From Bordetella parapertussis (GTDB taxonomy: Bacteria > Pseudomonadota > Gammaproteobacteria > Burkholderiales > Burkholderiaceae_A), in NCBI GenBank assembly GCA_945877235.1, contig CAMCRF010000001.1:310001-374000 (forward strand): a stretch of 64,000 nucleotides of DNA. The letters are read 5' to 3'. Below, piece by piece: positions 40,456 to 50,100 of this stretch (its first letter is position 1; each line of letters opens with the position of its first letter). The notes below the pieces were generated by a model that saw only the letters and a program-made list of their open reading frames with translations, was not told the origin of the DNA and did no database searches. A program made the translations under genes and the position numbers.

Positions 40456-43073
40456 TGGACAACTCGAGCAAACGAGAACTGACCATCCAGGAGATCGACC
40501 GGAATGACATCGTTCGGCCCGAACCGGCCCTCCAGAATCAGTCTGGCCACCGGGTTTTCAATCTGACTCTGAATGGCTCGCTTGAGTGGACGTGCCCCAT
40601 ATAGCGGGTCAAATCCAACCTTGGCAACCTCATCGAGCGCAGCATCTGAGACCTCGAGCCGCATCTCGCGCTCGGCCAAACGCATTGCAAGGCGTTCGAG
40701 CTGGATCCTTGCAATCGAGCGCACATGGTCGGCCCCCAAGCCGTGAAACACCACCACCTCGTCAATTCGATTGATGAACTCGGGTCGAAAATGAGACTTC
40801 ACCTCATGCATGACGGCAGCTTTGATCTCCTCGTTGGGCTGTCCGGTCAGTCGCTGAATCTCATGTGACCCTAAGTTCGAGGTCATCACCACAACGGTAT
40901 TACGAAAGTCGACTGTCCGGCCCTGACCATCGGTGAGCCGGCCGTCATCGAGCACCTGAAGCAAGACATTGAAGACATCCGGGTGAGCCTTCTCTACCTC
41001 ATCGAGCAAGATCACGCTATAGGGCTTGCGGCGCACTGCCTCCGTGAGCGTACCCCCTTCTTCGTACCCAACATAGCCTGGAGGTGCACCAATAAGCCTT
41101 GAGACCGAGTGTTTCTCCATGAACTCGCTCATATCGACGCGAACGAGATGCTCCTCAGAATCGAAGAGAAATTGGGCCAGTGCCTTACAAAGCTCCGTCT
41201 TGCCTACCCCTGTGGGGCCTAAAAAGAGGAACGAGCCATAGGGCCGATTGGGGTCTGAGAGCCCTGCCCGGGAACGGCGAATCGCATCGGAAACGAGGCC
41301 AACCGCCTCGTCCTGCCCAACCACCCGCTGATGAAGGTGAGATTCCATGCCCAATAGCTTCTCACGCTCTCCTTGCATCATTTTTGCCACGGGGATCCCC
41401 GTGGCGCGGGAGACCACTTCCGCAATCTCCTCGGCCCCTACCTGGGTCCTGAGCAACCTTGGTCGCACAGCCTTCTCGGGCCCACCGGAGGTACCGCCTT
41501 GATCCGCAATGGCATCCGCTGCTTTCAGCTTGGCCTCGAGCTCGGGAAGTCGTCCGTATTGGAGCTCCGAGACCTTCTGCCAGTCTCCTTTGCGGGTGTG
41601 CTGTTCGATCTCCAATCGGAGACGTTCAATCTCTTCCTTAATGTGCTGTGTACCCTGAACTGCGGCCTTTTCCGCACGCCAGATCTCCTCGAGGTCGGAC
41701 ACCTCGCGAGACAGGCGGGAGATCTCGTCCTCAATGAGGTCGAATCGACGCTTGGAGGCCTCGTCCTTCTCCTTTCGAACTGCCTCACGCTCAATCTTGA
41801 GCTGAATAAGCCTTCGGTCGAGTTTATCCATGCGCTCAGGCTTTGAGTCGATCTCCATTTTGATGCGGCTGGCCGCTTCGTCAATGAGGTCGATGGCCTT
41901 GTCGGGCAAAAAGCGATCCGTGATGTAGCGATGCGATAGCTCTGCAGCTGCAACAATTGCTGGGTCCGTGATTTCGACGCCGTGGTGTAGCTCGTATCGC
42001 TCCTGAAGCCCACGGAGAATGGCAATCGTGGCCTCTACAGAGGGCTCATCGACCAACACCTTCTGAAACCGCCGCTCAAGCGCTGCATCTTTTTCAATGT
42101 ACTTTCGGTACTCATCGAGTGTGGTCGCTCCAATGCAATGGAGCTCGCCGCGAGAGAGGGCGGGCTTGAGCATATTGCCCGCATCCATGGCACCCTCCGC
42201 TTTCCCAGCACCCACCATGGTGTGGATCTCGTCAATAAACACGATCGGGTGGCTGCCCTGCTCCGCCATGGAGGCAACGTCTTTGAGTACCGCCTTGAGC
42301 CGCTCTTCGAACTCGCCTCGAAACTTGGCGCCCGCCAAGAGCGCTGCCATGTCGAGCGTGAGCACCTTCTTGCCCTTGAGGCCTTCGGGCACCTCACCAT
42401 TCACGATCCGCTGGGCAAGGCCCTCAGCAATAGCGGTCTTACCCACACCGGGCTCCCCAATCAGCACCGGATTGTTCTTGGTTCTGCGCTGCAGGATCTG
42501 AATGCAACGACGAATCTCGTCATCTCGACCAATGACCGGGTCGAGCTTGCCTGCCATGGCCCGCTCAGTGAGATCGACCGTGTACTTCTTTAGGGCCTCG
42601 CGCTGCCCCTCAGCCTCCTGGGTGTCGACCCCAGACCCGCCCCGTACCGCATCGATGGCCATTTCCAGATTCCGACGAGACAGGCCGGACTCACGCAGCA
42701 GCTTGCCAGCCTCGCCTTTATCCTCGGCCAATGCCAACAAAAAGAGCTCGCTCGCAATGAACTGATCTCCGCGCTTCTGCGCCTCTCGATCGGTGAGGTT
42801 GAGCACTCGGTTCAACTCCGACCCGACATGGATCTCTCCCGATACGGACTGCACCTTGGGCAGCCGATCAAGCCCCGTTCTTGCCTCCTGTGCCAGCTTC
42901 TGGACATTACAACCCGCGCGGGAGAGTAATGAGCGGGTGCTTCCCTCCGACTGGTCGAGCAGTGACACCAGCAGATGCAGCGGCTCAATACTCGGGTTGT
43001 CGTGCCCAAGCGCGAGGCTCTGAGCATCAGATAGGGCTTGTTGAAAAGCGGTCGTTAGTTTGTCGATTCTCAT
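40452..43073 (-). CDS. clpB: ClpB disaggregase
   Basis: An 873-aa Hsp100 chaperone with an N domain, two AAA+ modules (Walker A GEPGVGKT in the first, GPTGVGKT in the second) and the ClpB-specific coiled-coil middle domain between them (about residues 400-530). It rescues aggregated proteins with DnaK. The ATG at 43073 ([10 protein letters not shown]) follows GAGGAG by seven bases. A near-consensus heat-shock promoter lies directly upstream. It is distinct from the T6SS ClpV at the right end. Confidence 0.97.
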   Translation of the reverse strand: MRIDKLTTAFQQALSDAQSLALGHDNPSIEPLHLLVSLLDQSEGSTRSLLSRAGCNVQKLAQEARTGLDRLPKVQSVSGEIHVGSELNRVLNLTDREAQKRGDQFIASELFLLALAEDKGEAGKLLRESGLSRRNLEMAIDAVRGGSGVDTQEAEGQREALKKYTVDLTERAMAGKLDPVIGRDDEIRRCIQILQRRTKNNPVLIGEPGVGKTAIAEGLAQRIVNGEVPEGLKGKKVLTLDMAALLAGAKFRGEFEERLKAVLKDVASMAEQGSHPIVFIDEIHTMVGAGKAEGAMDAGNMLKPALSRGELHCIGATTLDEYRKYIEKDAALERRFQKVLVDEPSVEATIAILRGLQERYELHHGVEITDPAIVAAAELSHRYITDRFLPDKAIDLIDEAASRIKMEIDSKPERMDKLDRRLIQLKIEREAVRKEKDEASKRRFDLIEDEISRLSREVSDLEEIWRAEKAAVQGTQHIKEEIERLRLEIEQHTRKGDWQKVSELQYGRLPELEAKLKAADAIADQGGTSGGPEKAVRPRLLRTQVGAEEIAEVVSRATGIPVAKMMQGEREKLLGMESHLHQRVVGQDEAVGLVSDAIRRSRAGLSDPNRPYGSFLFLGPTGVGKTELCKALAQFLFDSEEHLVRVDMSEFMEKHSVSRLIGAPPGYVGYEEGGTLTEAVRRKPYSVILLDEVEKAHPDVFNVLLQVLDDGRLTDGQGRTVDFRNTVVVMTSNLGSHEIQRLTGQPNEEIKAAVMHEVKSHFRPEFINRIDEVVVFHGLGADHVRSIARIQLERLAMRLAEREMRLEVSDAALDEVAKVGFDPLYGARPLKRAIQSQIENPVARLILEGRFGPNDVIPVDLLDGQFSFARVVH

Positions 43074-43103
43074 GGCTTGACTCCTCATTCGGTCTTAAGC
43101 CAT

Positions 43104-43132
43104 AGATGGGTGCGAACGCTGAGTATTTCAAG
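43104..43132 (-). promoter_or_regulatory. Sigma32 heat-shock promoter of clpB
   Basis: On the minus strand CTTGAAA (43126-43132) and CCCATCT (43104-43110) are 15 bases apart, a near-perfect match to the RpoH consensus CTTGAAA-N11-16-CCCATnT. The predicted start of transcription lies about 25 bases before the clpB ATG and its GAGGAG site. The TGA stop of moaE is part of the CTTGAAA box. This gives clpB its own heat control inside an otherwise continuous minus-strand gene run. Confidence 0.85.
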
Positions 43133-43628
43133 TACTACCGGCAGAACCCTCTGAGATTTGCCAGCGCCGTTTGGCCTGCTCATCTGACTCACGTGCATCC
43201 ACCCAACGCGCGCCCGTGGGGGTCTCCTCGCGCTTCCAGAAGGGTGCCTCTGTTTTGAGAAAATCCATGATGAACGCACAAGCATCGAGCGCAGCCTCGC
43301 GATGGGCACTGCAGACTCCGACAAAAACGATCTGATCTGAGGGCAAAAGCGTTCCAATGCGGTGAATGACCTGAGCAGCCATAATCGGCCACCTCCCCTC
43401 AGCCTGCGAGATAATCGCTTCGATGGAGCGCTCTGTCATGCCAGGGTAGTGCTCAAGCGTGAGTGCCGAGACGGCATCGCCGTTGTTGCGCTCGCGAACC
43501 GTTCCGACAAAACTGGCAACGGCACCCACCTGAAGATTCAAGGCACCCGAGGAGTGCCTGCGAAGGGCATCGAGGCAGGCATCGACTGAGAAATCAGCCT
43601 CCTGAACAATGACTCGAGGCTGAGCCAT
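43128..43628 (-). CDS. moaE: Molybdopterin synthase catalytic subunit
   Basis: About 166 aa. MoaE signatures are GAVASFVGTVRERN, LEHYPGMTERS, HRIGTLLPSDQIVFVGV, HREAALDACAFIMDFLK and WKREET. It moves sulfur from MoaD onto cyclic pyranopterin monophosphate. The ATG at 43628 lies five bases after the moaD stop. Confidence 0.96.
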   Translation of the reverse strand: MAQPRVIVQEADFSVDACLDALRRHSSGALNLQVGAVASFVGTVRERNNGDAVSALTLEHYPGMTERSIEAIISQAEGRWPIMAAQVIHRIGTLLPSDQIVFVGVCSAHREAALDACAFIMDFLKTEAPFWKREETPTGARWVDARESDEQAKRRWQISEGSAGST

Positions 43629-43633
43629 TGCGC

Positions 43634-43888
43634 TTAGCCCCCGGTCACCGGCGGGAAGCATGCCACTTCATCTCCCGCTTGAATCTGCGTGGACTCCGAT
43701 GCCATGACCTGGTTTACCGCGACGCGAACCCGCCCTGGATGGGCAAAATCTGCCCAGTCGTCCCCCCGACTTACAAGGGCGGCGCGAAGGGCTGAAACAT
43801 CGCCCTCGATCCAATCGATCGCAAAGCGCTGAAGGCCAAGCCGCTCGCGAAGCGAGGCAAAGAGGCGGATCTCGAGTTGATTCTGCAT
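43634..43888 (-). CDS. moaD: Molybdopterin synthase sulfur carrier subunit
   Basis: An 84-aa ubiquitin-fold protein that ends in the required Gly-Gly (CFPPVTGG), the site of thiocarboxylate formation. The ATG at 43888 (MQNQLEIRLFASLRERLG) gives the family size; the frame extends upstream without support. Its partner MoaE follows. Confidence 0.96.
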   Translation of the reverse strand: MQNQLEIRLFASLRERLGLQRFAIDWIEGDVSALRAALVSRGDDWADFAHPGRVRVAVNQVMASESTQIQAGDEVACFPPVTGG

Positions 43889-43898
43889 GGGGTCGACC

Positions 43899-45095
43899 CT
43901 AGTGCACCAATGACTCGAACAGCACACACTGAACCGAGTCTCCGGGTTGAATGGGCGTCTGGGCGGGGACACGTACGAGACATCCAGACTGCGTCACGGA
44001 GGTGAGCAACTGAGAATTCTGTTTGGAATGCACCTGGACTGACCCGTCGGCCTGCAGCCAGCCGCGCATGAATTCCTGCCGCCGGTCCGGGCGCGTCCAG
44101 GAGAATGCTGCCTGCGCCAAAACCGATTGTGGCTCCACCCTCTGCACGCCCGAGGCACGAAGCAGAAACGGCCGCACCAGCAACACAAATGTGACCCATG
44201 CCGAAACCGGATTTCCCGGAAGCCCCAAGAATGCAGCCTGACCGACTCGACCAAATGCGAAGGGCTTGCCCGGCTTGATCGCGACCTGCCAGAGATCGAG
44301 CGCGCCAACGTCCCGAACAGCCGCCTTGATGTGATCCTCCTCCCCAACAGACACACCGCCGCATGTCAGCACCACGTCATGCGCAGCGCCAGCCTGAGCC
44401 AGAGATGCACGCGTAATGTCGGCCCGATCCGGCAAGACTCCAAGGTCTGTCACCTCAGCCCCGAGGGAAGCTGCGAGAGCCATCATCATGGGCCGGTTGC
44501 TGTCGAAAATTTGCCCGGGCGCTAGCGCCTGCCCTGGCTGCACAAGCTCATCTCCACTTGAGAACACTGCAACCTTGAGACGCCTGCGCACTTCAATTTC
44601 GCGGACTCCAACGCTCGCCAGTAAACCGAGATCTGCGGCCAGGAGGCGGCTGCCAACCGGCAGCACCTCGGCACCGACATGGAGGTCTCCACCGCGTTTG
44701 CGAACGTACTGACCCTCTGGAGGCGCAGCCTGAAAAACCACCTCTGCACCATCTGTAGTGGGGGTCGTATCCTCCTGCATGACCACTGCCGTAGCCCCGG
44801 GAGGAAGCGGCGCTCCCGTGAAAATGCGGGCAGCAGTCCCGGACTCGAGCGGCAATCCAACGTGCCCAGCCGCAATGCGCTGCGACACCCGCATGGCGCG
44901 GCCAGGTTCAACCTCGCGCGCACACACGGCGTATCCGTCCATTTGGGCGTTATCAAAGCCGGGCACATCGAGCGGAGATGCCACGGTCTGAGCCAGCACG
45001 CGACCGAGGGCGTGGTGCAGCGCTACGCGCTCGGACGGTGGTGCTGAAGGAGCGCGCGCAAGCAGTTCAATGAGTGCAGACTCGAGGGTGCGCAT
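43899..45095 (-). CDS. moeA: Molybdopterin molybdenumtransferase
   Basis: About 398 aa. Motifs are the substrate-binding PGFDNAQMDGYAV, IFTGAPLPPGATAVVMQEDT, the TCGGVSVGEEDHIK loop and KPGKPFAFGRVG. It inserts molybdate into adenylylated molybdopterin. The ATG at 45095 lies one base from the thrC stop. moaD and moaE follow, so three Moco genes form one group. Confidence 0.95.
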   Translation of the reverse strand: MRTLESALIELLARAPSAPPSERVALHHALGRVLAQTVASPLDVPGFDNAQMDGYAVCAREVEPGRAMRVSQRIAAGHVGLPLESGTAARIFTGAPLPPGATAVVMQEDTTPTTDGAEVVFQAAPPEGQYVRKRGGDLHVGAEVLPVGSRLLAADLGLLASVGVREIEVRRRLKVAVFSSGDELVQPGQALAPGQIFDSNRPMMMALAASLGAEVTDLGVLPDRADITRASLAQAGAAHDVVLTCGGVSVGEEDHIKAAVRDVGALDLWQVAIKPGKPFAFGRVGQAAFLGLPGNPVSAWVTFVLLVRPFLLRASGVQRVEPQSVLAQAAFSWTRPDRRQEFMRGWLQADGSVQVHSKQNSQLLTSVTQSGCLVRVPAQTPIQPGDSVQCVLFESLVH

Positions 45096-45096
45096 G

Positions 45097-46548
45097 CTAG
45101 GCACTTTCGCGACTATGCTCAACGATGAACGCCTTGAGGCGTTCTAGGTCGGCCTCCATGCGAAACACCCGTTGAGGCAATGACTCGATGCCCTCAAAGC
45201 CAGGTGGTCTTGGCGCAGGCCGTCCAAGCGCCTCCTCAATGGTCTCTGAAAATTTAATGGGCAATGCTGTCTCTAGACAGATCATAGGCTGCCCCGGCCT
45301 CAGGTACCGACGCGCGACATTGAGGCCATCTGCGGTGTGTGGGTCGATGATGCGGCCGTAGCGTCGGTGCGTGCTGCGAATCGAATCAAGGCGCATGGCG
45401 TGCGTGCTGGTTCCTGAGACCAGTCCCGAGGCGCGCACCTCGCGCCACGCCGGATCAGAGGGCTCAAGATAAAACGCTCCGGTCTGTGCAAGCTGGCTCC
45501 AGAGGGCAGCCAATCGATGGGCGTCTCCATCGAGCATTTCAAAAATGAAACGCTCAAAATTCGAGGCCTTCGAGATGTCCATAGAGGGGCTCGAGGTGAC
45601 CTGGGTCTCGGCGGTGGATCGCGGCCGATACCGACCGGTCGCGAAGAATTCGTCAAGGACGTTGTTCTCGTTGGTTGCAACCACAAGCCGGTCGATGGGC
45701 AACCCCATGCGCTTGGCAACATAACCAGAGAGCACATTTCCAAAGTTGCCCGACGGCACGCTAAAGGAGACGGGCTCACCGATCGAGAGACCATAGCGCT
45801 CAACCGCCTGAAAGTAGCCCGAAAAGTAGTACACGACCTGGGCCGAGATGCGCCCCCAGTTGATGGAGTTCACCGCACCGATGCGCTGACTCGCCTTGAA
45901 GCTAAGGTCTGCGGAGACGGCCTTTACGAGGTCTTGGCAGACGTCGAAGCTACCTGGTACGGTGATATTGAAAATATTGGGGTCTTGCAAGGAATACATC
46001 TGAGCCCGCTGAAAAGCACTCATGCGCCCCTCGGGCGAGAGCATGAAGACCTTCAAAGCATCCTTACCTCGCATGGCATATTCGGCCGCGCTTCCCGTGT
46101 CGCCAGAGGTCGCACCCAAGATTGACAGGGAGGTACCCCTGGCCTGAAGCACCTCCTCAAAGACCTGACCCAGAAACTGCATGGCCATGTCCTTGAACGC
46201 CAGGGTGGGGCCATTGGAGAGCTCCAGCAGACCAATCGGTGTTCCGCCCTCCTCGGTGAGATGGGTCAACGGGGCAATTCGGGCATCTCCAAACTGCACG
46301 CGCGTGTAGGCCGCCCGTGTCAAACGCAGCAGGGTGTCGGGAGCAAGATCTGTGGCGAAACAGCCCATGACCTGAGCTGCTAGGTCGGGGTACGGCAGTG
46401 CAGACCAGCGCACCATTTGACCGAGAGAGACCTGCGGAATCCGCTGAGGCATGGCCAGCCCGCCATCGGGCGCAAGTCCCTCAAGCAGGACGTCTGTAAA
46501 CCCGCCCAGAACAACCTCGGACCGGGTAGACCGATACTGGAGCGTCAT
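45097..46548 (-). CDS. thrC: Threonine synthase
   Basis: A 483-aa PLP enzyme of the long type used in proteobacteria. The PLP Lys is in NGPTLAFKDMAMQFLG and the phosphate-binding region is VPSGNFGNVLSGY. It converts O-phosphohomoserine to threonine. Its start overlaps the hom stop by four bases; hom and thrC together supply the aspartate-to-threonine branch. Confidence 0.96.
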   Translation of the reverse strand: MTLQYRSTRSEVVLGGFTDVLLEGLAPDGGLAMPQRIPQVSLGQMVRWSALPYPDLAAQVMGCFATDLAPDTLLRLTRAAYTRVQFGDARIAPLTHLTEEGGTPIGLLELSNGPTLAFKDMAMQFLGQVFEEVLQARGTSLSILGATSGDTGSAAEYAMRGKDALKVFMLSPEGRMSAFQRAQMYSLQDPNIFNITVPGSFDVCQDLVKAVSADLSFKASQRIGAVNSINWGRISAQVVYYFSGYFQAVERYGLSIGEPVSFSVPSGNFGNVLSGYVAKRMGLPIDRLVVATNENNVLDEFFATGRYRPRSTAETQVTSSPSMDISKASNFERFIFEMLDGDAHRLAALWSQLAQTGAFYLEPSDPAWREVRASGLVSGTSTHAMRLDSIRSTHRRYGRIIDPHTADGLNVARRYLRPGQPMICLETALPIKFSETIEEALGRPAPRPPGFEGIESLPQRVFRMEADLERLKAFIVEHSRESA

Positions 46549-47876
46549 GCAAAGTGCTCCACGCGCAGGGTTACCGTTTGCTCCAGAATGCTGGGTAGCT
46601 GGACGAGCTCGGCAAGTGCGAGCCTCAGATCGCGCTCAAGACAGGGGTGCGTCACGATGATGACATCGGTGTGATCTTGGGGCTCTTCCCTAGGCCTCTG
46701 AATGAAGGCATCAATGGAGATGCCTCTGTCCGCCAGGCGCCGGGTGATGTCGGCCAGAACGCCTGGTTCGTCTCGGACACCCATGCGCAGGTAGAACCCG
46801 GTGCGAACCTGCGCAATCGGCAGGACCGGCACCTCCTCTAGGCAGTTGTCTTGGAACCCCAGGGCAGGCACGGCAAGCGCAGCATCTGTTGGCCGGCGAC
46901 AGAGGTCGATGAGGTCTGCAACCACCGCACTGGCCGTGGGCTCCGCCCCCGCTCCCTTGCCGTAATGGAGGGTTGTTCCCACCGCATCACCGACGACCTG
47001 CACTGCATTCATCGCCCCCTCGACATTTGCCAACAGCAAGCTCTCGGGCACCAGCGTGGGGTGTACACGCAGTTCTATTCCTTCGGGGCTACGTTTGGTG
47101 ATGCCAAGGAGCTTGACCCGATAACCCAGCTGCTCAGCATACCGAATGTCCATGGCCTGAAGGCCCCTAATGCCCTCGATATGGGCCTTCGAGAACGAGA
47201 GTGCAATACCAAAAGCACTCGAGGCCAGCAGCGAAATCTTGTGGGCAGCATCGATACCCTCGACGTCGAAGGTCGGATCGGCCTCTGCATATCCGAGACG
47301 CTGGGCCTCAGCGAGCACATCGTCAAACGAGAGCCCCTTGGAGCGCATTTCGCTCAAAATAAAGTTCGTAGTGCCATTGATGATGCCAGCGACCGACTCA
47401 ATGCGATTGGCAGCAAGCCCTTCTCGCATGGCCTTGATGATGGGAATTCCTCCAGCGACAGAGGCTTCATAGCCAATCGAGACGCCATGCTCGCGAGCCA
47501 GAGCAAACAGTTCATTGCCATGCACTGCCAGCAAGGCCTTATTCGCTGTCACAACGGACTTGCCAGATCTCAGTGCATGCTCCACGAGCGTCTTGGCAAA
47601 TCCATATCCGCCTATCAACTCCACCACCACATCAATGTCAGCATTGCTCACCATGTCTGCGGCATCTGAGTAGACCTTGCATTGCCCTTGCGTGAGCGTT
47701 CGGGCCTTTTCCTGATCGAGGTCAGCAACGGCAGACACCAGAATGTCGCGCCCTGTTCGCCGGCGGATCTCCGCCGCATTGCGCGTCAGAACGGTGTAGG
47801 TGCCTCCGCCAACGGTTCCCAGCCCAGCAATGCCAACGCGCAATGGCCCCCCGACTTGACGCATTCCGCCGCTCAC
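46545..47876 (-). CDS. hom: Homoserine dehydrogenase
   Basis: A 443-aa monofunctional enzyme. The nucleotide motif is GIAGLGTVGGGTY, the catalytic domain has EASVAGGIPIIKAMREGLAAN, and the C-terminal ACT domain (RMGVRDEPGVLADITRRLADRG) suggests feedback by threonine. Start at 47876, overlapping the alaC stop by four bases; an ATG four codons later is an alternative. Confidence 0.96.
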   Translation of the reverse strand: MSGGMRQVGGPLRVGIAGLGTVGGGTYTVLTRNAAEIRRRTGRDILVSAVADLDQEKARTLTQGQCKVYSDAADMVSNADIDVVVELIGGYGFAKTLVEHALRSGKSVVTANKALLAVHGNELFALAREHGVSIGYEASVAGGIPIIKAMREGLAANRIESVAGIINGTTNFILSEMRSKGLSFDDVLAEAQRLGYAEADPTFDVEGIDAAHKISLLASSAFGIALSFSKAHIEGIRGLQAMDIRYAEQLGYRVKLLGITKRSPEGIELRVHPTLVPESLLLANVEGAMNAVQVVGDAVGTTLHYGKGAGAEPTASAVVADLIDLCRRPTDAALAVPALGFQDNCLEEVPVLPIAQVRTGFYLRMGVRDEPGVLADITRRLADRGISIDAFIQRPREEPQDHTDVIIVTHPCLERDLRLALAELVQLPSILEQTVTLRVEHFA

Positions 47877-49093
47877 GCCTCTTCTCCCTCGGCGACTTCA
47901 GCCGGTACTTTGATCAGGCCGTCCTTTCGGAACATTTCGCGAATGCCACGCACCGCCTGGCGGATGCGATGTTCATTCTCAATGAGTGCAAATCGAACAT
48001 GGCTATCGCCATATTCTCCAAAACCAATACCTGGGGAGACTGCGACCTTTGCCTCAAGTAAAAGCTTCTTGGCAAACTCGAGAGAACCGAGACCCGCATA
48101 TGGCTGTGGAATGCGCGCCCAGATGTACATGGAGGCTTTTGGCACCTCTACATTCCAGCCAGCCTGAATCAGTCCGCGCGCAAGGGTGTCGCGGCGCTTC
48201 TGGTACTGCAAACGCACATCCTCTACGCAGTCCTGGGGACCCTCAAGCGCAATAACCGAAGCAACCTGAATGGGGGTGAACGTACCGTAATCGTGATAGC
48301 TCTTAATGCGAGCAAGTGCCGCGACCAGGTCTTTGTTGCCCACCATGAACCCAATGCGCCAGCCGGCCATGCTGTAGGACTTCGAGAGCGTAAAAAACTC
48401 TACCGCGACATCTCGAGCGCCGGGCACTTCCATAATGGAGGGCGCGCGGTAGCCATCGAACACAATGTCCGCATAGGCAAGGTCGTGCACCACGAGGATG
48501 TCGTGCTCCTTGGCCAGAGCCACCACCCGCTCAAAGAATGGCAGGTCGACACAGCGTGCAGTGGGGTTACTGGGAAACCCAAGAATCATCATTTTGGGCT
48601 TGGGAATGGATTCGCGTATGGCACGCTCGAGTTCTTCAAAGAAGTCCACATCGTCGGTCATGCGCACCGAGCGAATGTCTGCTCCCGCGATGATTGCCCC
48701 ATAAATATGGATCGGGTACGAGGGGTTTGGGACCAGCACCGTGTCGCCTCGGTCGAGTGTGGCGAGCATGAGGTGTGCAAGGCCCTCTTTGGAGCCAATG
48801 GTGACAATCGCCTCCGTCTCGGGATCGAGATCCACCCCATAGCGGCGCTGATACCAACCCGTGATGGCCTTGCGCAGCCGCAAAATGCCCTTAGAGACGG
48901 AGTAGCCGTGGGTATGCTCCTTGCGGGAGACCTCGACCAGTTTCTCTACGATGTGCGGGGGCGTAGGGCTATCGGGATTGCCCATGCTCATGTCAATAAT
49001 GTCCTCGCCCCGCCGACGGGCGGCCATCTTGAGCTCACCCGTGATGTTGAATACATAGGGCGGCAGACGTTGAATGCGGGGAAAGGGCTTCAT
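47873..49093 (-). CDS. alaC: PLP aminotransferase, AlaC type
   Basis: A 406-aa class I/II aminotransferase. The PLP Lys lies in TLSKSYSMAGWRIGF and the C-terminal Arg in HVRFALIENEHR. The N-terminus PFPRIQRLPPYVFNITGELK is typical of the alanine-synthesising AlaC group. It makes alanine from pyruvate in E. coli; here the exact amino donor is inferred. It is the first gene of the minus-strand run that continues through hom and thrC. Confidence 0.93.
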   Translation of the reverse strand: MKPFPRIQRLPPYVFNITGELKMAARRRGEDIIDMSMGNPDSPTPPHIVEKLVEVSRKEHTHGYSVSKGILRLRKAITGWYQRRYGVDLDPETEAIVTIGSKEGLAHLMLATLDRGDTVLVPNPSYPIHIYGAIIAGADIRSVRMTDDVDFFEELERAIRESIPKPKMMILGFPSNPTARCVDLPFFERVVALAKEHDILVVHDLAYADIVFDGYRAPSIMEVPGARDVAVEFFTLSKSYSMAGWRIGFMVGNKDLVAALARIKSYHDYGTFTPIQVASVIALEGPQDCVEDVRLQYQKRRDTLARGLIQAGWNVEVPKASMYIWARIPQPYAGLGSLEFAKKLLLEAKVAVSPGIGFGEYGDSHVRFALIENEHRIRQAVRGIREMFRKDGLIKVPAEVAEGEEA

Positions 49094-49186
49094 AACAGGG
49101 GCGATTCCATTAATTAGATAAAACCTTTACTTTAGCCCAAGCCGGGCCGACAAAAAATTCATCAAAACCTGCTAGCGTTGGAATTC

Positions 49187-49603
49187 ATGGGAACTTCCCT
49201 CCAGCCAGACCTAGCCCCTGGGCTCAACCGAATCACCGCCTACCGTGCCGACGCGGTGCGGGTGGGCCCAACGGAATTCTCGCACTCGGTGCTCGTGCTC
49301 CCGGAGGGCACCCCTCAGCGTTGGGAGCCCAGTGCGTTCGAACACCTCTCTGATGATCACTTGCGTGCACTTGCGACGCAGCCAGTTGAAGTCATCTTGA
49401 TCGGAACGGGTACGCAAATCCATCTCATTCCCCCGAGCCGACTCGCGCGGTTTTTCCCCCGGACGGGCGTGGAATGCATGACCACCGATGCGGCCTGCCG
49501 AACATTTAACCTGCTCGCCTCAGAGGGACGCAAAGTGTTGGCGGCTCTCATCGTCCCGCCCCATTCTTCAAACCTCTCTCCCCCGGAGTGCACCACACCA
49601 TGA
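49187..49603 (+). CDS. Mth938-like domain protein
   Basis: About 138 aa, recognised by VEVILIGTGTQIHLIPPS and GVECMTTDAACRTFNLLASEGRKVLAALI, which match the Mth938/DUF498 fold (as in NDUFAF3-related proteins). The role in bacteria is not settled. The ATG at 49187 is preferred; a TTG three codons upstream is in frame. Its stop overlaps the start of the peroxiredoxin gene (ATGA). Confidence 0.85.
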   Translation: MGTSLQPDLAPGLNRITAYRADAVRVGPTEFSHSVLVLPEGTPQRWEPSAFEHLSDDHLRALATQPVEVILIGTGTQIHLIPPSRLARFFPRTGVECMTTDAACRTFNLLASEGRKVLAALIVPPHSSNLSPPECTTP

Positions 49604-50091
49604 CCCAAGCCTCCCAGCACGCTCTTGTAGATGCTTTGCCCCCCATCACCATAGAGACCACACGTGGGCAAGCCAATCTGCATGATTTTCGAGGTCACCA
49701 GTTGGTGATTTACTTCTACCCAAAGGACGACACACCGGGATGCACGGTCGAGGGCCAAGACTTCACCAGGCTTCATCAGAAGTTTCTGGAGGCCGATACC
49801 CAGCTGCTCGGTGTCTCTCGCGACAGCATTGCGTCGCACCAGAAATTCATCGACAAATATGAGCTCAGTCTCACCCTGGCCGCAGACCCCTCGGAGAGCC
49901 TCTGCGCAGCGTTTGGCGTCATGAAAGACAAGAACATGTACGGAAAAGTCGTCCGAGGGGTTGAGCGAAGCACTTTTTTGTTCGACGCGCAGGGCAAACT
50001 CCAGCAGGCTTGGCGTGGCGTAAAGGTTCCTGGTCATGCACAGGAGGTCCTCGAGGCCGCCCAATCTCTTCGCTCTACCCGCTCAGAATAG
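49600..50091 (+). CDS. bcp: Peroxiredoxin, BCP/PrxQ family (one-Cys pattern)
   Basis: A 163-aa thiol peroxidase. The peroxidatic Cys48 lies in DDTPGCTVE. The residue five positions later, a Cys in many BCP proteins, is Gln53 here, so the enzyme has no resolving Cys at that site and probably works by the one-Cys route. The ATG overlaps the previous gene's stop. The gene pair next to alaC and phoH is a conserved neighbourhood in related bacteria. Confidence 0.94.
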   Translation: MTQASQHALVDALPPITIETTRGQANLHDFRGHQLVIYFYPKDDTPGCTVEGQDFTRLHQKFLEADTQLLGVSRDSIASHQKFIDKYELSLTLAADPSESLCAAFGVMKDKNMYGKVVRGVERSTFLFDAQGKLQQAWRGVKVPGHAQEVLEAAQSLRSTRSE

Positions 50092-50100
50092 GACCGCCCA

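Noticed and set aside
46851..49117. Long open frames opposite hom and alaC (46851-47669 and 48293-49117)
   Set aside because: Both are antisense to firmly identified genes and lack any sign of coding on their own.
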